64,000 nucleotides of DNA, taken from JAFALK01 sp042701975. Its GTDB lineage: Bacteria; Pseudomonadota; Gammaproteobacteria; Burkholderiales; Burkholderiaceae_C. A program made the position numbers and the translations under genes. The DNA is taken from positions 1,674,001-1,738,000 of the forward strand of contig CP170561.1 in assembly GCA_042701975.1 (NCBI GenBank), read 5' to 3'. This document shows, in pieces, positions 26,397 through 34,270 of this stretch (the first letter of the stretch is position 1; every line of letters starts with the position of its first letter). The notes beneath the pieces are model-generated. The model was not told the DNA's origin. It made no database searches and saw only the letters and a list, made by a program, of their open reading frames with translations.

Positions 26397-27404
26397 TCAG
26401 CGTTGCTGGCAGCGGCGCCTGGCGAGGCTGAGGAGGCTCAAGGCGCCGATCATCATCAGCGTGGCGCTGGCGGGCTCGGGCACGGCGGCCGTCGGGCTCA
26501 GCACGATCAACTGCGATTGGGCGAGGTCGGCCGAGATGCTGCCGTCCTGCGCCTGTTCGGCCACGAGGTAGATCGTGCCCTTCTCGTCGATGGTCACGCC
26601 TTCGATGCCGTTGTGCGGCACGACGTTGGACAGGTCGAAGCTGCTGATCACGTTGCCGTTGCGGTCGGCTTCGACCAGCATGCGCGAGCCCAGGCTCAGG
26701 AACAGCAGGTGATCGGCCACGGCGGTGCCGGCGAACGCATCGACCGTCGACAGCACGGCCACGTCCGACAGCGTGGACAGGCCCAGCTTGGTCGGATCGA
26801 ACAGGGTGGACATGTTGGCCGTGCCGCTCAGGCTGGCGCCGAAGCTCAGCGTGCCGGCCTTGACGTCCTCGGGCACGTCCTGCTTCACCGCCACGAAGCT
26901 GCCGCCGTTGCGCGGGTCATAGCTCAGGCCTTCCATGCCGTCGTTGCCGACGTTGTCGTTGCTGATCGACACGCCGGCGTTCACCAGCTTGGCCGAGCCG
27001 CCGTTGACATAGCTGAACTTGTAGGCGTCGTACAGGCGCTCTTCACCGACAACCAGCTGGCCGTTGCCCAGGTAGGTGAGGCTCTCGGTGTCGTGCTTGG
27101 CGCTGCCGGTGCTGGTCCAGTCGAAATTCATGTGGCCGAGCGTCTGCCCGGTCAGCGAGATTTCGACGACGCCCGTGCCCTCGTCGCCGACGAAGAACAG
27201 CGAGTTGCGATCACGTGCGTAGGTGACGGCCGAGGCCTCCAGACCGGAGATGCCACCGCTGGTGCCGTTCAGGCGGTCCAGCGCATAGGTGGCGCTGACG
27301 CTGTAGTTGCCGAGGTTCAGCGAGCTCTGCGCTTGTGCGGCGCCGCAGCTGAGAGCGGCCGCCAATGCGAGCAGCAGCGGCTGGATGAGGCGGGTCTTCT
27401 TCAT
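26397..27404 (-). CDS. PEP-CTERM protein with SdiA-regulated-like beta-propeller
   Basis: 335 residues: a signal peptide (AQA-QS), a beta-rich repeat region of the SdiA-regulated/esterase-like phytase kind (VTYARDRNSLFFVGDEGTG, DTESLTYLGNGQLVVGEER, DGMEGLSYDPRNG, NGIEGVTIDEKGTIYLVAEQ), and a C-terminal sorting signal VPEPASATL, hydrophobic helix and RRR. PEP-CTERM proteins are processed by exosortase and found in strains with extracellular polysaccharide. The propeller assignment is by pattern only. It follows the lamin-tail gene with a 6-bp gap. Confidence 0.82.
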   Translation of the reverse strand: MKKTRLIQPLLLALAAALSCGAAQAQSSLNLGNYSVSATYALDRLNGTSGGISGLEASAVTYARDRNSLFFVGDEGTGVVEISLTGQTLGHMNFDWTSTGSAKHDTESLTYLGNGQLVVGEERLYDAYKFSYVNGGSAKLVNAGVSISNDNVGNDGMEGLSYDPRNGGSFVAVKQDVPEDVKAGTLSFGASLSGTANMSTLFDPTKLGLSTLSDVAVLSTVDAFAGTAVADHLLFLSLGSRMLVEADRNGNVISSFDLSNVVPHNGIEGVTIDEKGTIYLVAEQAQDGSISADLAQSQLIVLSPTAAVPEPASATLMMIGALSLLSLARRRCQQR

Positions 27405-27410
27405 GGTCGA

Positions 27411-28121
27411 TCAGCCTTGCTGGCCGCTGCGGCGGCGTGCGATCAGGCCGACCGCAGCCAGGCCACCGAGCAGCAGGGCGTAGCTGGAAGGCTCCGGAAC
27501 GACAGCGGCGGCGACAGTACCGGGAGAGCCGACCTCGTTGCCGCTGGCGGTCAGGAAGGCGCCGTTGGTGCCGACGACGCTCAGCGTGGTGAACGTGGTG
27601 CCCGTGCCGGTGGTGCCGGCCGAGTTGTCGAAGGTGTGAAAGGGCGCCGACGAGTCGGAAGCGCCGACCTTGATGGACGCCTGCAGCACGCCGCTGCTGT
27701 TGAAGATGTTGACCTGATCGCCACCCGCGCCCAGGCCGACGCCGGAGCCGCTGTAGGTGCCGATCTGCAAGCCGGCCGGGGCGCTGCCACCGAACCAGTT
27801 GCTGATGAAGCTGTTCACCAGGGCCGTGCCGCTGCCTTCGATGAAGATTACCGATTCACCAGCGCCGATCGAGGTGATGCCGCTCAGGGCCACGGCGCTG
27901 CTGAAGCTGGCCGAGTCGTCGTCCATCTTCCAGCCGCTGATGCTGACGGCGCTGCTGCCGGTGTTGGTCAGCTCGATCCAGTCGGCGCCCACCGGCGAAT
28001 TGCCGCTGCTCCAGGGCGCGACTTCAGTGATGCGGACTTGAGCCTGTGCGGCGGTCGTGCCGGCGATCAGGAGGAGGGCGCCCAGGGTGCTGAGCGAAGC
28101 CTTGCGAATCAAAGTCTTCAT
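27411..28121 (-). CDS. Lamin-tail-domain PEP-CTERM protein
   Basis: 236 residues. A signal peptide (AQA-QV) is followed by a lamin-tail-like beta-sandwich: RITEVAPWSSG, DWIELTNTGSSAVSISGWKMDD and GAGESVIFIEG are characteristic. It ends with VPEPSSYALLLGGLAAVGLIA and RRR, a PEP-CTERM signal. It is probably surface-located or secreted. It is first in a two-gene unit with the propeller PEP-CTERM protein. Confidence 0.87.
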   Translation of the reverse strand: MKTLIRKASLSTLGALLLIAGTTAAQAQVRITEVAPWSSGNSPVGADWIELTNTGSSAVSISGWKMDDDSASFSSAVALSGITSIGAGESVIFIEGSGTALVNSFISNWFGGSAPAGLQIGTYSGSGVGLGAGGDQVNIFNSSGVLQASIKVGASDSSAPFHTFDNSAGTTGTGTTFTTLSVVGTNGAFLTASGNEVGSPGTVAAAVVPEPSSYALLLGGLAAVGLIARRRSGQQG

Positions 28122-28236
28122 GTTTTGCCTTGCGAAGTTGTGCAGCCGTTGGAGGGAGTCGGTCGGCGCGCAGGTTACGAAGGCAGGAAGACGGTTTCGT
28201 GACGGAATTCACGGATTCGGGCTAACCCCGAGCGAT

Positions 28237-29109
28237 TCAAGGCGAAGCGAGCAGCCAGCGCACGGCCCGCGGGAATTCGCTCCGCCAGGCGGCCTCGTTG
28301 TGCTTGGCGCCGGCGATGACGCGCAGCTCCATGGACAGCTCGGGATTGCCCTGGCGCAGGTAGCTCGCCATGCGCACCGCATCGCCCACCATCTGTTCGC
28401 CTTCGTCGACACCGGCGTAGAGGTAGATGCGGGTGCCCGGCGGCGTGGGTGCCAGCGCCACTTCATCGAACATCCGCAGATTGGCCCAGTACGAAGGCGA
28501 GAACGCGCCGATGCGGCCGAAGACCTGCGGGTGCTTGAGCAGGGCTGCGTGGCTGATCAGGCCGCCCAGCGAGCTGCCCATGATGGCGGTGTGATCACGG
28601 TCGGGCAGGCTGCGGTAATGGGTGTCGATGTAGGGCTTCACCACCTCGACGACGAAGCGCAGGTAGGACTCGCCCTCGGGCTTGGGCGCGGCCGGCGAAG
28701 GGAAGGGGATCAGCTCGCTGGTGCGCTTCTCGGCGCCGTTGTCGATGCCCACGACGATGACTTCGAGCCCCTCCTTGCGGGCCAGCTCATTGAGGGTTTC
28801 GTCCACGCCCCACTCGCCGGCAAAGCTGGTGGCGTCGTCGAAGAGGTTCTGCGCGTCGTGCATGTAGAGCACGGGGTAGCGCTTGCCAGGCGATGCCGCG
28901 TACGAAGGCGGCAGGTACAGGCGCAGCGTGCGCTCACGGCCCAGGCCGGGCATGACGAGCTTTTGCGCCAGCACGGTGACGTTGGGCGCTGCGGTGTGCG
29001 GGCGTTCAGCCGGCGACTTGTCCTGCGCGTTCGCGCTGGTCGAATGGATCAGCGCGAGGAGGACCAGCGGGAAGAGAGGGCAGGTGCGGGGAAGGACGGA
29101 GCGTGGCAT
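28237..29109 (-). CDS. Secreted esterase, EsteraseD family
   Basis: 290 residues, with a signal peptide ending NAQ-DK. Alpha/beta hydrolase motifs: YPVLYMHDAQNLFDD, nucleophile elbow GSSLGG and a C-terminal AGAKHNEAAW with the likely catalytic His. It is typical of putative esterases or acetyl-xylan-type carbohydrate esterases; the substrate is unknown. It is only distantly similar to the esterase at 2408-3286. Confidence 0.87.
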   Translation of the reverse strand: MPRSVLPRTCPLFPLVLLALIHSTSANAQDKSPAERPHTAAPNVTVLAQKLVMPGLGRERTLRLYLPPSYAASPGKRYPVLYMHDAQNLFDDATSFAGEWGVDETLNELARKEGLEVIVVGIDNGAEKRTSELIPFPSPAAPKPEGESYLRFVVEVVKPYIDTHYRSLPDRDHTAIMGSSLGGLISHAALLKHPQVFGRIGAFSPSYWANLRMFDEVALAPTPPGTRIYLYAGVDEGEQMVGDAVRMASYLRQGNPELSMELRVIAGAKHNEAAWRSEFPRAVRWLLASP

Positions 29110-29119
29110 GGGCAGGAGA

Positions 29120-29527
29120 TCATGTCCGGTGGGACGGACATGATCTCACTGCGGGGCCGGGCCACTCCATGCGCCGTTCGTCGTCGTGGAGCGTCTCGGC
29201 AAACAGCCGCCGCGCGTCTTTAACCAGCCCGCGTGAAGCGAGGCTTGACTGTGTGCCGTCCGTCGCAGCACCATTGGCCGCGCGCAACTCCAGCCACTGC
29301 ACAAGAGGGCTGGAACGCGGGTGCAGCGCGTTGCCGTCTGTGCGCAGGAGCGGGATGCCCGCGGCCTGCGCTGCGGCTGCTACTGCGGCGCCGATCCAGG
29401 CTGCCGGATACAGCACCGCCACGTCGCGGTAGCAAAGTCGTGGATGGCGCGCCAATGCCTGGGGCAGCGCCCCCACAAGTCGCGCCGCCTGCTGCTCGTA
29501 CGTACCGCCCAGCGAATGGATGAGAAA
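29120..29527 (-). pseudogene. Remnant of a UvrD/Rep-type DNA helicase
   Basis: A minus-strand frame reading SLGGTYEQQAARLVGALPQALARH, then YRDVAVLYPAAWIGAAVAAAAQ and GIPLLRTDGNALHPRSSPLVQWLEL, resembles part of the C-terminal region of UvrD-like helicases. There is no ATPase core upstream (gph occupies that sequence on the other strand) and the frame ends soon after RRLFAET. It looks like a decayed fragment. Identification is from motif memory only. Confidence 0.45.
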
Positions 29528-30239
29528 CGGCGATCATGCGAGTGCCATTTATGAACTCCGTTTTTCTATTTTGAACTCTATCAAGTCGCACCACCTGATT
29601 CCCCAAGCCTTCATCCTCGATCTCGATGGCACGCTCGTCGACACCCTCGGCGATTTCCATGCCGCCTTGCAGCGTGTACTGGCGGATCTGCGGCTGCCGG
29701 CTGTCTCGCGCGGCTTTCTGGAAAAGACCATCGGCCAGGGCAGCGAGCATCTGATCCGTTCGGTGCTGGCCGAGGTCGGCGCCGATGCCGACGCGTATGA
29801 AAAGGCCTGGGCGCTCTACCAGCACCACTATGCCGAGATCAATGGTGAGCACTCGGCCCTGTTCCCGGGTGTGACCGAGGGCCTGGAGCGTCTGCGCGCG
29901 ACGGGGAAGCCGATGGCCTGTCTGACCAACAAGCCCGGCGCGTTCGCGCGCGAGCTGTTGGAGCGAAAGGGGATTGCCGATTACTTCGCCGTGGTCTTTG
30001 GCGGCGATGCCTTCGAGCGCAAGAAGCCCGATCCGCTGCCGCTGCGCAAGACCTGCGAGGCACTGGGCACATCGACCGAGGCCACACTGATGATCGGTGA
30101 TTCACGCAACGACGCCGCTGCCGCGCACGCTGCGGGCTGCCCCGTCGTCTTGATGACCTACGGCTACAACCATGGGGAGCCGATTCGCGAGGTGCCGGCG
30201 CTGCGGCACCTCGACAGGCTCGATCAGTTGGACTTCTGA
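29520..30239 (+). CDS. gph: Phosphoglycolate phosphatase, HAD family
   Basis: 239 residues if the ATG at 29520 is used; the conserved part starts near residue 28, and a TTG at 29571 is an alternative start. HAD motifs: FILDLDGTLVDT, CLTNKPG, KKPDPLPL and MIGDSRNDAAA. It dephosphorylates 2-phosphoglycolate or a similar small phosphate ester. In many betaproteobacteria gph lies just upstream of trpE, as here, though a convergent gene intervenes. The 3' end overlaps that gene by 16 bp. Confidence 0.88.
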   Translation: MRNGDHASAIYELRFSILNSIKSHHLIPQAFILDLDGTLVDTLGDFHAALQRVLADLRLPAVSRGFLEKTIGQGSEHLIRSVLAEVGADADAYEKAWALYQHHYAEINGEHSALFPGVTEGLERLRATGKPMACLTNKPGAFARELLERKGIADYFAVVFGGDAFERKKPDPLPLRKTCEALGTSTEATLMIGDSRNDAAAAHAAGCPVVLMTYGYNHGEPIREVPALRHLDRLDQLDF

Positions 30240-30820
30240 CCGCCGCCCAGCAGCTTTTCCTTGAGCTGCGAGTCCGGCGGGTTCTTGCCCAGCCAGATGT
30301 GCAGGAAGGCGCCGTAGAACTCGGGCTCCTTGATCGGATCGCCCTGCACCACGCCGTTGACCGAGACCACCGTGCCAACGCCCGGGACGAAGTCCACGCT
30401 GAAGCTCTCGTTCTTCTTGAGCTCCTTCTTGTTGGCGAAGAGCTCCGAGATCTTCAGCATGCCGTTGATGGCCTTGACGAATTCCTCGCGCGTGGCGTTG
30501 GCTTCGACGCCTTTGGTGAACAGCTTGCCGAGGTCGTTGCCGTCGATGTCGCGCAGCGCCACGATGTGCAGACGCTTGGGGCCCTTGTCGGCCAGGATGG
30601 CTTCCGGCGTGTTGGCCTTGTTCTGCAGGTACAGGCCGGCGGCGTAGACCTTGAAGATGGCCTTGTAGCGGATGCCGGCGCCGTTGAGCTGCAGCTTGGT
30701 GTTGGCCACGGTCTCGACGGTGTCGAACTTGATGCCCGCGACCTCGACGGTCTCGGCGTGCGCACCGGTGAAGCTCAGGGCAGCCAGGATCGCCAGGGCG
30801 GCAAGAAGAATCTTTCGCAT
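30224..30820 (-). CDS. Exported chalcone isomerase-fold protein
   Basis: 198 residues from the ATG at 30820. A signal peptide ends at AHA-ET. The mature part matches bacterial chalcone-isomerase-like proteins (FKVYAAGLYLQNKA, KRLHIVALRDIDGNDL, DPIKEPEFYGAFLHIWLG). Bacterial members are periplasmic and not shown to isomerise chalcones; a fatty-acid-binding or structural role is possible. It is convergent with gph and divergent from the trp operon. Confidence 0.88.
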   Translation of the reverse strand: MRKILLAALAILAALSFTGAHAETVEVAGIKFDTVETVANTKLQLNGAGIRYKAIFKVYAAGLYLQNKANTPEAILADKGPKRLHIVALRDIDGNDLGKLFTKGVEANATREEFVKAINGMLKISELFANKKELKKNESFSVDFVPGVGTVVSVNGVVQGDPIKEPEFYGAFLHIWLGKNPPDSQLKEKLLGGGQKSN

Positions 30821-30939
30821 GACGCTGTCTCGAATAGTTATGTCAGTGCGCAGTATGACGCGGTGCCCCCGCAAAGTGCAGGGCGACTTGCGCTGGATTT
30901 CACATCTGCCGGCCTTCCCAAAGGCCCTGTCGGCGGCGC

Positions 30940-30948
30940 TGCTACACT
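30940..30948 (+). promoter_or_regulatory. Extended -10 element upstream of candidate trpL
   Basis: TGCTACACT fits an extended -10 (TGnTATAAT). No good -35 is present at 17 bp. The predicted start site (~30955) would fall only a few bases before the leader ATG at 30958, implying an almost leaderless leader peptide. The assignment is tentative. Confidence 0.4.
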
Positions 30949-30957
30949 GGATTCATC

Positions 30958-31047
30958 ATGTTTGTCACGCGCAAGTTCATTGCAGGATCCGGCAAGGACC
31001 GGGGAGCCTGGCCCTGGCGGGCCTGGGCCGCATTCATCTCTGCCTGA
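30958..31047 (+). CDS. trpL: Candidate trp operon leader peptide
   Basis: A 29-codon ORF starting ATG TTT GTC and ending TGA at 31045-31047. Codons 18-23 read W-P-W-R-A-W, three Trp codons in six (31009, 31015, 31024). It lies 102 bp upstream of trpE. Trp is the rarest codon, so such a cluster in a short ORF before trpE is the classic signature of ribosome-mediated attenuation. The Trp codons lie inside a GC-rich segment that can pair with downstream sequence. No strong ribosome binding site precedes the ATG and no U-tract terminator follows. Confidence 0.7.
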   Translation: MFVTRKFIAGSGKDRGAWPWRAWAAFISA

Positions 31048-31130
31048 CAACCCGGTCGCGTTCGCAACAAATACGACACGGCCGGGGCCACCGTGACAAC
31101 GGCGCACTGATCGCAAGTCAGCCGCGCGCC
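31001..31130 (+). promoter_or_regulatory. Candidate trp attenuator RNA structures
   Basis: GGCCC at 31010-31014 can pair locally with GGGCC at 31019-31023 or 31025-31029. Alternatively TGGCCC (31009-31014) pairs with GGGCCA (31085-31090). The latter segment also lies in a hairpin CACGG/CCGTG (31077-31081 with 31091-31095). A further stem joins GGCGC (31101-31105) to GCGCC (31126-31130) with CTGA/TCAG inside. These are mutually exclusive in part, as expected for attenuation, but no U run is seen, so Rho or translation may be the effector. Confidence 0.45.
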
Positions 31131-31149
31131 GCCAGCCCAAGGGTCTGCC

Positions 31150-32631
31150 GTGATCAACCGCCAAGAATTCGCAAGCCTTGCTGACCAAGGCTTCAACCGC
31201 ATCCCCCTCGTCGCCGAGGCGTTTGCCGACCTCGAGACGCCGCTCTCGCTCTACCTCAAGCTCTGCTCAGCAGCTCCCTGCAACAGCTTCCTGCTGGAAT
31301 CCGTCGTGGGCGGCGAGCGCTTCGGCCGTTACAGCTTCATCGGCCTGCCGGCCCGCACGCTGATCCGTGCCACGGGGCAGCTGGCCGAAGTGGTGACCGA
31401 CGGTGCCGTCGTCGAACGTCACGAAGGCAATCCGCTCGATTTCATCTCTGCCTACCAGGAACGCATCAAGCCCAGCATTCCCAAGGGCCTGCCGCGCTTC
31501 TGCGGCGGCCTGGCCGGCTACTTCGGCTACGAGGCCGTGCGTTCCATGGAGCGTCGCGTGGCCGGCGTGCAGAAGGAGGGCGGCATCGGCACGCCCGACA
31601 TCCTGCTGCTGCTGAGCGAAGAGGTCGCCGTCATCGACAACCTGCAGGGCCGCATCTACCTGATCGTTTGGGCTGACCCGGCGCAGGCAGATGCCTACGA
31701 CAAGGCCGAACAGCGCTTGCAAGAGCTGCTGTCGCGGCTGAAGCGAAGCATCGAAACGCCGCAAGTTCCGCCGACCGCGCGGCAGGAAGTGGCGCGCGGC
31801 TTCGCCAAGGCCGACTACATCGACGCCGTGTTGCGCGCCAAGGAATACATCGCCGCCGGCGACCTCATGCAGGTGCAGGTCGGCCAACGGATCGAGAAGC
31901 CCTACACGGCCGAGCCCATCGCGCTGTACCGCGCGCTGCGCACGCTGAACCCGAGTCCCTACATGTATTTCTACGACCTGGGCGATTTCCAGATCGTTGG
32001 CGCCAGCCCCGAGATCCTGGTGCGCGAGGAACATGCAGGCGATGGTTCCCGCAAGGTCACCATCCGCCCGCTGGCCGGCACGCGCCCGCGTGGCACGACG
32101 CCCGAGCGCGACCAGGAGCTGGAGGTCGAGCTCAAGGCCGACCCCAAGGAACGCGCAGAGCACCTGATGCTGATCGACCTGGCGCGCAACGACATCGGCC
32201 GCATCGCGCGCATCGGCAGCGTGAAAGTCACGCAGGCCTTCGTCGTCGAGCGCTATTCGCATGTGATGCACATCGTCTCCAACGTGGAAGGCGTGCTGCG
32301 GCCCGAGGTCGGCCAGCTCGAAGTGCTCAAGGCCACCTTCCCGGCGGGCACGCTGACCGGCGCGCCCAAGGTGCGCGCGATGGAGCTGATCGACGAGCTG
32401 GAGCCCGTGCAGCGCGGCATCTATGGCGGCGCCTGCGGCTACCTGAGCTTTGCCGGCGACATGGACCTGGCCATCGCCATCCGCACCGGCATTATCAAAG
32501 GCGGCAAGCTCTACGTGCAGGCTGCGGCCGGCGTGGTGGCCGACTCGGTGCCTGAGCTGGAATGGCAAGAGACGGAAGCCAAGGCCCGTGCGCTGCTGCG
32601 CGCCGCGGAACTCGTCGAACAAGGTTTTTGA
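31150..32631 (+). CDS. trpE: Anthranilate synthase component I
   Basis: 493 residues from a GTG with AAGGG six bases upstream. It converts chorismate to anthranilate using ammonia delivered by TrpG. Motifs: the N-terminal feedback site region (LCSAAPCNSFLLESV, the LLES type), and in the chorismate-binding domain IRPLAGTRPRG, DLARNDIGR, VMHIVSNVEG and LTGAPKVRAMELI. First structural gene of trpE-trpG-ltaE-trpD-trpC, with candidate leader control upstream and 15 bp to trpG. Confidence 0.97.
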   Translation: MINRQEFASLADQGFNRIPLVAEAFADLETPLSLYLKLCSAAPCNSFLLESVVGGERFGRYSFIGLPARTLIRATGQLAEVVTDGAVVERHEGNPLDFISAYQERIKPSIPKGLPRFCGGLAGYFGYEAVRSMERRVAGVQKEGGIGTPDILLLLSEEVAVIDNLQGRIYLIVWADPAQADAYDKAEQRLQELLSRLKRSIETPQVPPTARQEVARGFAKADYIDAVLRAKEYIAAGDLMQVQVGQRIEKPYTAEPIALYRALRTLNPSPYMYFYDLGDFQIVGASPEILVREEHAGDGSRKVTIRPLAGTRPRGTTPERDQELEVELKADPKERAEHLMLIDLARNDIGRIARIGSVKVTQAFVVERYSHVMHIVSNVEGVLRPEVGQLEVLKATFPAGTLTGAPKVRAMELIDELEPVQRGIYGGACGYLSFAGDMDLAIAIRTGIIKGGKLYVQAAAGVVADSVPELEWQETEAKARALLRAAELVEQGF

Positions 32632-32646
32632 GAAGAAGGTGCTGAC

Positions 32647-33231
32647 ATGCTGCTGATGATCGACAACTACGACAGCTTCACCTTCAACCTCGTCCAGTAC
32701 TTCGGCGAACTCGGTGCGGACGTGAAGGTGGTGCGCAACGACGAGATCACCGTGCAGGAGATCGGCGCGCTGAAGCCCGAGCACCTCGTGTTCTCGCCCG
32801 GCCCCTGCACGCCAAACGAGGCCGGCGTCTGCGTGGAAGCCATCAAGGCCTACGCGGGCCAGCTGCCCATCCTCGGCGTGTGCCTGGGCCACCAGAGCAT
32901 CGGCCAGGCGCTGGGCGGCCGCATCATCCGTGCCAAGACGCAGATGCACGGCAAGGCCAGCACGCTCACGACCGACCAGCGCGGCGTGTTCGCCGGCCTG
33001 CCGCGTGACTTCAGCGTCATTCGCTACCACTCGCTGGTGATCGAAGAGGCCACGATGCCCGAGGTGCTGGAGATCAGCGGCCGCAGCGAGGATGGCGAGA
33101 TCATGGGTGTGCGCCATCGCGGTCTGGCTGGAACGAAGACGCCGCTGGAAGGCGTGCAGTTCCACCCCGAGTCCATCCTTTCCGAGCACGGCCACGCCAT
33201 GCTCAAGAACTTCCTGGAGTTGGCGGCATGA
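32647..33231 (+). CDS. trpG: Anthranilate synthase glutamine amidotransferase subunit
   Basis: 194 residues of a class I glutamine amidotransferase: MIDNYDSFTFNLVQY at the N-terminus, FSPGPCTP, the catalytic Cys in GVCLGHQSIGQ and the His-Glu pair in VQFHPESIL. It supplies ammonia to TrpE and may also serve PabB. It overlaps the next gene by 4 bp (ATGA). Confidence 0.96.
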   Translation: MLLMIDNYDSFTFNLVQYFGELGADVKVVRNDEITVQEIGALKPEHLVFSPGPCTPNEAGVCVEAIKAYAGQLPILGVCLGHQSIGQALGGRIIRAKTQMHGKASTLTTDQRGVFAGLPRDFSVIRYHSLVIEEATMPEVLEISGRSEDGEIMGVRHRGLAGTKTPLEGVQFHPESILSEHGHAMLKNFLELAA

Positions 33232-34265
33232 GCGGCAACAACAAGATCGTCGACCTGCGCAGCGACACCGTCACGCAGCCGACGGCTGCGATGCGCGCCG
33301 CGATGATGGCCGCACCGCTCGGCGACGATGTCTTCGGCGACGACCCTTCGATCAACGCGCTGCAAAGCGCAACCGCCGAACGGCTCGGCTTCGAGGCGGG
33401 CCTGTTCATGGCCAGCGGTACGCAGAGCAACCTCTGCGGGCTGATGGCGCACTGCCAGCGTGGCGACGAGTACATCGTCGGCCAGTTCGCGCACACCTAC
33501 CGCTGGGAGGGCGGCGGCGCTGCGGTGCTCGGCTCGATCCAGCCGCAACCGCTGAACCACCAGCCGGACGGCAGCCTTTTGCTCGCTGACATCGAAGCCA
33601 ACATCAAGCCCAACGATGCGCACTTTGCGAAGACCCGGTTGCTGACGCTGGAGAACACCATCGGCGGCAAGGTGCTGCCGATGGACTATCTGGCGGCCGC
33701 TTCCGAGCTGGCGAAGAAGCACGGCCTGGCGCGGCATCTGGACGGTGCGCGCATGTTCAACGCAGCGGTTGCTGCTGGTGGCGATCCGTATGCCGCTGCC
33801 CGGGAAATAACGCGTCACTTCGACAGCGTCTCAGTCTGTTTTTCCAAAGGCCTCGGCGCGCCGGTTGGCTCCGTGCTGCTGGGCTCCAAGGCCTTCATCG
33901 AGGGCGCGCGACGCTGGCGCAAGATGACCGGCGGTGGCATGCGCCAAGCGGGTTTCCTGGCGGCTGCGGCGCTGCACGCGCTCGATCACCATGTGGCTCG
34001 CCTTGCCGATGACCACGCACTGGCCCGGCAGCTTGCCGAAGGGCTGCAAGGCCTGCCGGGCCTGACCGTCGAGGCGCCGCAGACGAACATCGTCTTTGCC
34101 GATCTGGTCGGCCCGAAAGCTGCGGGTCTGATGGAGCATCTGAAGTCGCGCGGCGTTTTGGCCACCGGCCTGTACCGGCTGCGTTTCGTCACGCACCTCG
34201 ATGTCGATGCCGAAGGCGTCGACCGTGCCGTCGCGGCGGTCCGCGAATACCTGCTGGAGAAGTAA
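33228..34265 (+). CDS. ltaE: Low-specificity L-threonine aldolase
   Basis: 345 residues of a PLP-dependent beta-eliminating lyase: LRSDTVTQPTAAM, DDPSINALQ, AHTYRWEGGG, the PLP-Lys region SVCFSKGLGAPVGS and HLDGARMFNA. It cleaves L-threonine or allo-threonine to glycine and acetaldehyde. Its start overlaps trpG and trpD begins 5 bp after its stop, so it is embedded in the trp operon, though it has no known step in tryptophan synthesis. Confidence 0.93.
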   Translation: MSGNNKIVDLRSDTVTQPTAAMRAAMMAAPLGDDVFGDDPSINALQSATAERLGFEAGLFMASGTQSNLCGLMAHCQRGDEYIVGQFAHTYRWEGGGAAVLGSIQPQPLNHQPDGSLLLADIEANIKPNDAHFAKTRLLTLENTIGGKVLPMDYLAAASELAKKHGLARHLDGARMFNAAVAAGGDPYAAAREITRHFDSVSVCFSKGLGAPVGSVLLGSKAFIEGARRWRKMTGGGMRQAGFLAAAALHALDHHVARLADDHALARQLAEGLQGLPGLTVEAPQTNIVFADLVGPKAAGLMEHLKSRGVLATGLYRLRFVTHLDVDAEGVDRAVAAVREYLLEK

Positions 34266-34270
34266 GCGCC

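Noticed and set aside
31047..31149. Intrinsic terminator in the trpE leader
   Set aside because: Stems are present but none is followed by a T run, so no Rho-independent terminator is annotated.
31267..33195. 642-codon minus-strand frame opposite trpE and trpG
   Set aside because: No motifs; trpE and trpG are intact on the other strand.
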